Assembly: GCA_023055425.1 (NCBI GenBank)
Contig: JALGPY010000009.1
Coordinates: 56,420,616-56,484,615 of the forward strand
Origin: Linanthus parryae
Lineage: Eukaryota > Streptophyta > Magnoliopsida > Ericales > Polemoniaceae
Direction of reading: 5' to 3'
DNA length: 64,000 nucleotides
Below the pieces are notes generated by a model. That model saw nothing but the letters and a program-made list of their open reading frames with translations. It was not told the DNA's origin and ran no database searches. Position 1 is the stretch's first letter; the number at the start of each line of letters is the position of its first letter. A program made the translations under genes and the position numbers. Shown here piece after piece: positions 54,591 through 64,000 of the stretch.

Positions 54591-57500
54591 TGATGTAGGA
54601 CGAGATTCATGGAAAATATCGTTGAAAACAGGAAGACAGTTTCGGTCAGTCAGAAAAATAAGAGGAAGAATCGAAGGTATTGGATTCATCATCGAACCAT
54701 ACCTTATTTTGAGTGGAAACGACACTCTGAGAAGAACCCGTGACTTTAGTCACGGGCACCGTGCCAGTTTTGTCAAATTCGGTCATCTTGACCTTCAAAT
54801 CAGCGTTTTTACTATTTTAGGAAAGATTTGATTTAATTATTTCTCATAGTAGGAAACTCCAATTGACATTCCGTCAATTGGGTTGATCTTAGAATATTCT
54901 GAATTATTAGCATAAATTGTTAGCTTGTTTTTGCCATTTTGGGTAATATTTACGTTTTTAGCGTTTAGACTATTTAAATCATTGTAGGCCTTTGGCCAAA
55001 CCAACCTTTTCATCTTTATCAATAAAATTTCAGTACTCTCATGTTTGAGATCTACTTTTACTTTACGAACATTGTCGTTTGACGTGTTTGAACGCTTCTA
55101 TTCTGCGTCAACTGATGTAGGACGAGATTCATGGAAAATATCGTTGAAAACAGGAAGACAGTTTCGGTCAGTCAGAAAAATAAGAGGAAGAATCGAAGGT
55201 ATTGGATTCATCATCGAACCATACCTTATTTTGAGTGGAAACGACACTCTGAGAAGAACCCGTGACTTTAGTCACGGGCACCGTGCCAGTTTTGTCAAAT
55301 TCGGTCATCTTGACCTTCAAATCAGCGTTTTTACTATTTTAGGAAATATTTGATTTAATTATTTCTCATAGTAGGAAACTCCAATTGACATTCCGTCAAT
55401 TGGGTTGATCTTAGAATATTCTGAATTATTAGCATAAATTGTTAGCTTGTTTTTGCCATTTTGGGTAATATTTACGTTTTTAGCGTTTAGACTATTTAAA
55501 TCATTGTAGGCCTTTGGCCAAACCAACCTTTTCATCTTTATCAATAAAATTTCAGTACTCTCATGTTTGAGATCTACTTTTACTTTACGAACATTGTCGT
55601 TTGACGTGTTTGAACGCTTCTATTCTGCGTCAACTGATGTAGGACGAGATTCATGGAAAATATCGTTGAAAACAGGAAGACAGTTTCGGTCAGTCAGAAA
55701 AATAAGAGGAAGAATCGAAGGTATTGGATTCATCATCGAACCATACCTTATTTTGAGTGGAAACGGGCACCGTGCCAGTTTTGTCAAATTCGGTCATCTT
55801 GACCTTCAAATCAGCGTTTTTACTATTTTAGGAAAGATTTGATTTAATTATTTCTCATAGTAGGAAACTCCAATTGACATTCCGTCAATTGGGTTGATCT
55901 TAGAATATTCTGAATTATTAGCATAAATTGTTAGCTTGTTTTTGCCATTTTGGGTAATATTTACGTTTTTAGCGTTTAGACTATTTAAATCATTGTAGGC
56001 CTTTGGCCAAACCAACCTTTTCATCTTTATCAATAAAATTTCAGTACTCTCATGTTTGAGATCTACTTTTACTTTACGAACATTGTCGTTTGACGTGTTT
56101 GAACGCTTCTATTCTGCGTCAACTGATGTAGGACGAGATTCATGGAAAATATCGTTGAAAACAGGAAGACAGTTTCGGTCAGTCAGAAAAATAAGAGGAA
56201 GAATCGAAGGTATTGGATTCATCATCGAACCATACCTTATTTTGAGTGGAAACGACACTCTGAGAAGAACCCGTGACTTTAGTCACGGGCACCGTGCCAG
56301 TTTTGTCAAATTCGGTCATCTTGACCTTCAAATCAGCGTTTTTACTATTTTAGGAAAGATTTGATTTAATTATTTCTCATAGTAGGAAACTCCAATTGAC
56401 ATTCCGTCAATTGGGTTGATCTTAGAATATTCTGAATTATTAGCATAAATTGTTAGCTTGTTTTTGCCATTTTGGGTAATATTTACGTTTTTAGCGTTTA
56501 GACTATTTAAATCATTGTAGGCCTTTGGCCAAACCAACCTTTTCATCTTTATCAATAAAATTTCAGTACTCTCATGTTTGAGATCTACTTTTACTTTACG
56601 AACATTGTCGTTTGACGTGTTTGAACGCTTCTATTCTGCGTCAACTGATGTAGGACGAGATTCATGGAAAATATCGTTGAAAACAGGAAGACAGTTTCGG
56701 TCAGTCAGAAAAATAAGAGGAAGAATCGAAGGTATTGGATTCATCATCGAACCATACCTTATTTTGAGTGGAAACGACACTCTGAGAAGAACCCGTGACT
56801 TTAGTCACGGGCACCGTGCCAGTTTTGTCAAATTCGGTCATCTTGACCTTCAAATCAGCGTTTTTACTATTTTAGGAAAGATTTGATTTAATTATTTCTC
56901 ATAGTAGGAAACTCCAATTGACATTCCGTCAATTGGGTTGATCTTAGAATATTCTGAATTATTAGCATAAATTGTTAGCTTGTTTTTGCCATTTTGGGTA
57001 ATATTTACGTTTTTAGCGTTTAGACTATTTAAATCATTGTAGGCCTTTGGCCAAACCAACCTTTTCATCTTTATCAATAAAATTTCAGTACTCTCATGTT
57101 TGAGATCTACTTTTACTTTACGAACATTGTCGTTTGACGTGTTTGAACGCTTCTATTCTGCGTCAACTGATGTAGGACGAGATTCATGGAAAATATCGTT
57201 GAAAACAGGAAGACAGTTTCGGTCAGTCAGAAAAATAAGAGGAAGAATCGAAGGTATTGGATTCATCATCGAACCATACCTTATTTTGAGTGGAAACGAC
57301 ACTCTGAGAAGAACCCGTGACTTTAGTCACGGGCACCGTGCCAGTTTTGTCAAATTCGGTCATCTTGACCTTCAAATCAGCGTTTTTACTATTTTAGGAA
57401 AGATTTGATTTAATTATTTCTCATAGTAGGAAACTCCAATTGACATTCCGTCAATTGGGTTGATCTTAGAATATTCTGAATTATTAGCATAAATTGTTAG

Positions 57501-60500
57501 CTTGTTTTTGCCATTTTGGGTAATATTTACGTTTTTAGCGTTTAGACTATTTAAATCATTGTAGGCCTTTGGCCAAACCAACCTTTTCATCTTTATCAAT
57601 AAAATTTCAGTACTCTCATGTTTGAGATCTACTTTTACTTTACGAACATTGTCGTTTGACGTGTTTGAACGCTTCTATTCTGCGTCAACTGATGTAGGAC
57701 GAGATTCATGGAAAATATCGTTGAAAACAGGAAGACAGTTTCGGTCAGTCAGAAAAATAAGAGGAAGAATCGAAGGTATTGGATTCATCATCGAACCATA
57801 CCTTATTTTGAGTGGAAACGACACTCTGAGAAGAACCCGTGACTTTAGTCACGGGCACCGTGCCAGTTTTGTCAAATTCGGTCATCTTGACCTTCAAATC
57901 AGCGTTTTTACTATTTTAGGAAAGATTTGATTTAATTATTTCTCATAGTAGGAAACTCCAATTGACATTCCGTCAATTGGGTTGATCTTAGAATATTCTG
58001 AATTATTAGCATAAATTGTTAGCTTGTTTTTGCCATTTTGGGTAATATTTACGTTTTTAGCGTTTAGACTATTTAAATCATTGTAGGCCTTTGGCCAAAC
58101 CAACCTTTTCATCTTTATCAATAAAATTTCAGTACTCTCATGTTTGAGATCTACTTTTACTTTACGAACATTGTCGTTTGACGTGTTTGAACGCTTCTAT
58201 TCTGCGTCAACTGATGTAGGACGAGATTCATGGAAAATATCGTTGAAAACAGGAAGACAGTTTCGGTCAGTCAGAAAAATAAGAGGAAGAATCGAAGGTA
58301 TTGGATTCATCATCGAACCATACCTTATTTTGAGTGGAAACGACACTCTGAGAAGAACCCGTGACTTTAGTCACGGGCACCGTGCCAGTTTTGTCAAATT
58401 CGGTCATCTTGACCTTCAAATCAGCGTTTTTACTATTTTAGGAAAGATTTGATTTAATTATTTCTCATAGTAGGAAACTCCAATTGACATTCCGTCAATT
58501 GGGTTGATCTTAGAATATTCTGAATTATTAGCATAAATTGTTAGCTTGTTTTTGCCATTTTGGGTAATATTTACGTTTTTAGCGTTTAGACTATTTAAAT
58601 CATTGTAGGCCTTTGGCCAAACCAACCTTTTCATCTTTATCAATAAAATTTCAGTACTCTCATGTTTGAGATCTACTTTTACTTTACGAACATTGTCGTT
58701 TGACGTGTTTGAACGCTTCTATTCTGCGTCAACTGATGTAGGACGAGATTCATGGAAAATATCGTTGAAAACAGGAAGACAGTTTCGGTCAGTCAGAAAA
58801 ATAAGAGGAAGAATCGAAGGTATTGGATTCATCATCGAACCATACCTTATTTTGAGTGGAAACGACACTCTGAGAAGAACCCGTGACTTTCGTCACGGGC
58901 ACCGTGCCAGTTTTGTCAAATTCGGTCATCTTGACCTTCAAATCAGCGTTTTTACTATTTTAGGAAAGATTTGATTTAATTATTTCTCATAGTAGGAAAC
59001 TCCAATTGACATTCCGTCAATTGGGTTGATCTTAGAATATTCTGAATTATTAGCATAAATTGTTAGCTTGTTTTTGCCATTTTGGGTAATATTTACGTTT
59101 TTAGCGTTTAGACTATTTAAATCATTGTAGGCCTTTGGCCAAACCAACCTTTTCATCTTTATCAATAAAATTTCAGTACTCTCATGTTTGAGATCTACTT
59201 TTACTTTACGAACATTGTCGTTTGACGTGTTTGAACGCTTCTATTCTGCGTCAACTGATGTAGGACGAGATTCATGGAAAATATCGTTGAAAACAGGAAG
59301 ACAGTTTCGGTCAGTCAGAAAAATAAGAGGAAGAATCGAAGGTATTGGATTCATCATCGAACCATACCTTATTTTGAGTGGAAACGACACTCTGAGAAGA
59401 ACCCGTGACTTTAGTCACGGGCACCGTGCCAGTTTTGTCAAATTCGGTCATCTTGACCTTCAAATCAGCGTTTTTACTATTTTAGGAAAGATTTGATTTA
59501 ATTATTTCTCATAGTAGGAAACTCCAATTGACATTCCGTCAATTGGGTTGATCTTAGAATATTCTGAATTATTAGCATAAATTGTTAGCTTGTTTTTGCC
59601 ATTTTGGGTAATATTTACGTTTTTAGCGTTTAGACTATTTAAATCATTGTAGGCCTTTGGCCAAACCAACCTTTTCATCTTTATCAATAAAATTTCAGTA
59701 CTCTCATGTTTGAGATCTACTTTTACTTTACGAACATTGTCGTTTGACGTGTTTGAACGCTTCTATTCTGCGTCAACTGATGTAGGACGAGATTCATGGA
59801 AAATATCGTTGAAAACAGGAAGACAGTTTCGGTCAGTCAGAAAAATAAGAGGAAGAATCGAAGGTATTGGATTCATCATCGAACCATACCTTATTTTGAG
59901 TGGAAACGACACTCTGAGAAGAACCCGTGACTTTCGTCACGGGCACCGTGCCAGTTTTGTCAAATTCGGTCATCTTGACCTTCAAATCAGCGTTTTTACT
60001 ATTTTAGGAAAGATTTGATTTAATTATTTCTCATAGTAGGAAACTCCAATTGACATTCCGTCAATTGGGTTGATCTTAGAATATTCTGAATTATTAGCAT
60101 AAATTGTTAGCTTGTTTTTGCCATTTTGGGTAATATTTACGTTTTTAGCGTTTAGACTATTTAAATCATTGTAGGCCTTTGGCCAAACCAACCTTTTCAT
60201 CTTTATCAATAAAATTTCAGTACTCTCATGTTTGAGATCTACTTTTACTTTACGAACATTGTCGTTTGACGTGTTTGAACGCTTCTATTCTGCGTCAACT
60301 GATGTAGGACGAGATTCATGGAAAATATCGTTGAAAACAGGAAGACAGTTTCGGTCAGTCAGAAAAATAAGAGGAAGAATCGAAGGTATTAAATTCATCA
60401 TCGAACCATACCTTATTTTGAGTGGAAACGACACTCTGAGAAGAACCCGTGACTTTAGTCACGGGCACCGTGCCAGTTTTGTCAAATTCGGTCATCTTGA

Positions 60501-63500
60501 CCTTCAAATCAGCGTTTTTACTATTTTAGGAAAGATTTGATTTAATTATTTCTCATAGTAGGAAACTCCAATTGACATTCCGTCAATTGGGTTGATCTTA
60601 GAATATTCTGAATTATTAGCATAAATTGTTAGCTTGTTTTTGCCATTTTGGGTAATATTTACGTTTTTAGCGTTTAGACTATTTAAATCATTGTAGGCCT
60701 TTGGCCAAACCAACCTTTTCATCTTTATCAATAAAATTTCAGTACTCTCATGTTTGAGATCTACTTTTACTTTACGAACATTGTCGTTTGACGTGTTTGA
60801 ACGCTTCTATTCTGCGTCAACTGATGTAGGACGAGATTCATGGAAAATATCGTTGAAAACAGGAAGACAGTTTCGGTCAGTCAGAAAAATAAGAGGAAGA
60901 ATCGAAGGTATTGGATTCATCATCGAACCATACCTTATTTTGAGTGGAAACGACACTCTGAGAAGAACCCGTGACTTTAGTAAGTCACGGGCACCGTGCC
61001 AGTTTTGTCAAATTCGGTCATCTTGACCTTCAAATCAGCGTTTTTACTATTTTAGGAAAGATTTGATTTAATTATTTCTCATAGTAGGAAACTCCAATTG
61101 ACATTCCGTCAATTGGGTTGATCTTAGAATATTCTGAATTATTAGCATAAATTGTTAGCTTGTTTTTGCCATTTTGGGTAATATTTACGTTTTTAGCGTT
61201 TAGACTATTTAAATCATTGTAGGCCTTTGGCCAAACCAACCTTTTCATCTTTATCAATAAAATTTCAGTACTCTCATGTTTGAGATCTACTTTTACTTTA
61301 CGAACATTGTCGTTTGACGTGTTTGAACGCTTCTATTCTGCGTCAACTGATGTAGGACGAGATTCATGGAAAATATCGTTGAAAACAGGAAGACAGTTTC
61401 GGTCAGTCAGAAAAATAAGAGGAAGAATCGAAGGTATTGGATTCATCATCGAACCATACCTTATTTTGAGTGGAAACGACACTCTGAGAAGAACCCGTGA
61501 CTTTCGTCACGGGCACCGTGCCAGTTTTGTCAAATTCGGTCATCTTGACCTTCAAATCAGCGTTTTTACTATTTTAGGAAAGATTTGATTTAATTATTTC
61601 TCATAGTAGGAAACTCCAATTGACATTCCGTCAATTGGGTTGATCTTAGAATATTCTGAATTATTAGCATAAATTGTTAGCTTGTTTTTGCCATTTTGGG
61701 TAATATTTACGTTTTTAGCGTTTAGACTATTTAAATCATTGTAGGCCTTTGGCCAAACCAACCTTTTCATCTTTATCAATAAAATTTCAGTACTCTCATG
61801 TTTGAGATCTACTTTTACTTTACGAACATTGTCGTTTGACGTGTTTGAACGCTTCTATTCTGCGTCAACTGATGTAGGACGAGATTCATGGAAAATATCG
61901 TTGAAAACAGGAAGACAGTTTCGGTCAGTCAGAAAAATAAGAGGAAGAATCGAAGGTATTGGATTCATCATCGAACCATACCTTATTTTGAGTGGAAACG
62001 ACACTCTGAGAAGAACCCGTGACTTTAGTCACGGGCACCGTGCCAGTTTTGTCAAATTCGGTCATCTTGACCTTCAAATCAGCGTTTTTACTATTTTAGG
62101 AAAGATTTGATTTAATTATTTCTCATAGTAGGAAACTCCAATTGACATTCCGTCAATTGGGTTGATCTTAGAATATTCTGAATTATTAGCATAAATTGTT
62201 AGCTTGTTTTTGCCATTTTGGGTAATATTTACGTTTTTAGCGTTTAGACTATTTAAATCATTGTAGGCCTTTGGCCAAACCAACCTTTTCATCTTTATCA
62301 ATAAAATTTCAGTACTCTCATGTTTGAGATCTACTTTTACTTTACGAACATTGTCGTTTGACGTGTTTGAACGCTTCTATTCTGCGTCAACTGATGTAGG
62401 ACGAGATTCATGGAAAATATCGTTGAAAACAGGAAGACAGTTTCGGTCAGTCAGAAAAATAAGAGGAAGAATCGAAGGTATTGGATTCATCATCGAACCA
62501 TACCTTATTTTGAGTGGAAACGACACTCTGAGAAGAACCCGTGACTTTAGTCACGGGCACCGTGCCAGTTTTGTCAAATTCGGTCATCTTGACCTTCAAA
62601 TCAGCGTTTTTACTATTTTAGGAAAGATTTGATTTAATTATTTCTCATAGTAGGAAACTCCAATTGACATTCCGTCAATTGGGTTGATCTTAGAATATTC
62701 TGAATTATTAGCATAAATTGTTAGCTTGTTTTTGCCATTTTGGGTAATATTTACGTTTTTAGCGTTTAGACTATTTAAATCATTGTAGGCCTTTGGCCAA
62801 ACCAACCTTTTCATCTTTATCAATAAAATTTCAGTACTCTCATGTTTGAGATCTACTTTTACTTTACGAACATTGTCGTTTGACGTGTTTGAACGCTTCT
62901 ATTCTGCGTCAACTGATGTAGGACGAGATTCATGGAAAATATCGTTGAAAACAGGAAGACAGTTTCGGTCAGTCAGAAAAATAAGAGGAAGAATCGAAGG
63001 TATTGGATTCATCATCGAACCATACCTTATTTTGAGTGGAAACGACACTCTGAGAAGAACCCGTGACTTTCGTCACGGGCACCGTGCCAGTTTTGTCAAA
63101 TTCGGTCATCTTGACCTTCAAATCAGCGTTTTTACTATTTTAGGAAAGATTTGATTTAATTATTTCTCATAGTAGGAAACTCCAATTGACATTCCGTCAA
63201 TTGGGTTGATCTTAGAATATTCTGAATTATTAGCATAAATTGTTAGCTTGTTTTTGCCATTTTGGGTAATATTTACGTTTTTAGCGTTTAGACTATTTAA
63301 ATCATTGTAGGCCTTTGGCCAAACCAACCTTTTCATCTTTATCAATAAAATTTCAGTACTCTCATGTTTGAGATCTACTTTTACTTTACGAACATTGTCG
63401 TTTGACGTGTTTGAACGCTTCTATTCTGCGTCAACTGATGTAGGACGAGATTCATGGAAAATATCGTTGAAAACAGGAAGACAGTTTCGGTCAGTCAGAA

Positions 63501-64000
63501 AAATAAGAGGAAGAATCGAAGGTATTGGATTCATCATCGAACCATACCTTATTTTGAGTGGAAACGACACTCTGAGAAGAACCCGTGACTTTAGTCACGG
63601 GCACCGTGCCAGTTTTGTCAAATTCGGTCATCTTGACCTTCAAATCAGCGTTTTTACTATTTTAGGAAAGATTTGATTTAATTATTTCTCATAGTAGGAA
63701 ACTCCAATTGACATTCCGTCAATTGGGTTGATCTTAGAATATTCTGAATTATTAGCATAAATTGTTAGCTTGTTTTTGCCATTTTGGGTAATATTTACGT
63801 TTTTAGCGTTTAGACTATTTAAATCATTGTAGGCCTTTGGCCAAACCAACCTTTTCATCTTTATCAATAAAATTTCAGTACTCTCATGTTTGAGATCTAC
63901 TTTTACTTTACGAACATTGTCGTTTGACGTGTTTGAACGCTTCTATTCTGCGTCAACTGATGTAGGACGAGATTCATGGAAAATATCGTTGAAAACAGGA
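54591..64000 (+). repeat. Head-to-tail tandem array of X LTRs (LTR-derived satellite), ~522-bp unit
   Basis: Eighteen complete units start at 54591, 55113, 55635, 56124, 56646, 57168, 57690, 58212, 58734, 59256, 59778, 60300, 60822, 61348, 61870, 62392, 62914 and 63436, and a nineteenth at 63958 is cut by the window edge. Each is a whole LTR of 520 bp (TGATGTAGG...TCTGCGTCA) plus the dinucleotide AC. Units are almost identical. Length variants: 489 bp (55635 unit, 33-bp deletion) and 526 bp (60822 unit, 4-bp insertion). The hairpin loop reads TTTA in most units and TTTC in those at 58734, 59778, 61348 and 62914. Open frames in each unit are by-products of the repeat and span LTR-LTR joints; I do not call them genes. 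Confidence 0.97.

Noticed and set aside
54523..63867. Repeated open frames of 102 codons (+) and 61 codons (-) in every array unit
   Set aside because: They are by-products of a 522-bp repeat whose frame happens to stay open; the plus-strand frame crosses LTR-LTR joints and is lost in the 33-bp-deletion and 4-bp-insertion variants, and neither shows a domain.
54591..64000. CRISPR-like array
   Set aside because: Units are whole 520-bp LTRs without unique spacers, in a plant genome.

Overview
This is a nuclear genome window from a flowering plant, almost certainly a eudicot. The evidence is intron-split plant gene families (a U/P-type cyclin and three DUF604 'Fringe-like' glycosyltransferase genes) among Ty3/Gypsy (Athila and CRM clades) and Ty1/Copia retrotransposons, Stowaway, hAT-like and PIF/Harbinger-like MITEs, and long microsatellites. 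The species cannot be named from sequence alone.

Layout. 1-7693: 3' half of a decayed Athila-clade Gypsy element on + (integrase with in-frame stops, env-like ORF pair, PPT, 3' LTR). 7694-8107: end of an unrelated LTR. 9173-10455: two-exon CYCU1-1-like cyclin, apparently intact. 12866-16557: DUF604 glycosyltransferase A, three exons, intact. 20784-27625: paralog B, a pseudogene with frameshifts and a stop, hit by one TSD-bounded Copia element in exon 2 (22423-26944) and by a second, 5'-truncated Copia element in exon 3 (27626-32055). 33288-41794: paralog C, three exons, intact, with a 6.3 kb second intron packed with MITEs and simple repeats. The three paralogs form a same-strand tandem cluster sharing exon structure (all introns phase 0) and the DDD catalytic motif.

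43977-64000 is a different landscape. A CRM-clade pol block (1132 codons, catalytic residues present, minus strand) occurs twice as a near-identical 4654-bp tandem duplication, fused in opposite orientation to the LTR of a short non-autonomous relative ('X'). X is complete at 52768-54588 (LTR-PBS-ORF-PPT-LTR). From 54084 to the window edge the X LTR alone is repeated head to tail, 18 complete units of about 522 bp plus a partial one, joined by the dinucleotide AC and with no internal sequence. This LTR-only satellite beside CRM-clade sequence is the most unusual structure here. CRM elements are known for centromere targeting, so a centromeric or pericentromeric satellite born from a retrotransposon LTR is plausible but unproven, and assembly artefact must be excluded.

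The cyclin and glycosyltransferases have no evident functional link. The retroelements matter mainly as agents that killed paralog B, expanded introns and seeded the satellite. All exon boundaries are inferred from splice signals and paralog comparison; none is transcript-verified.
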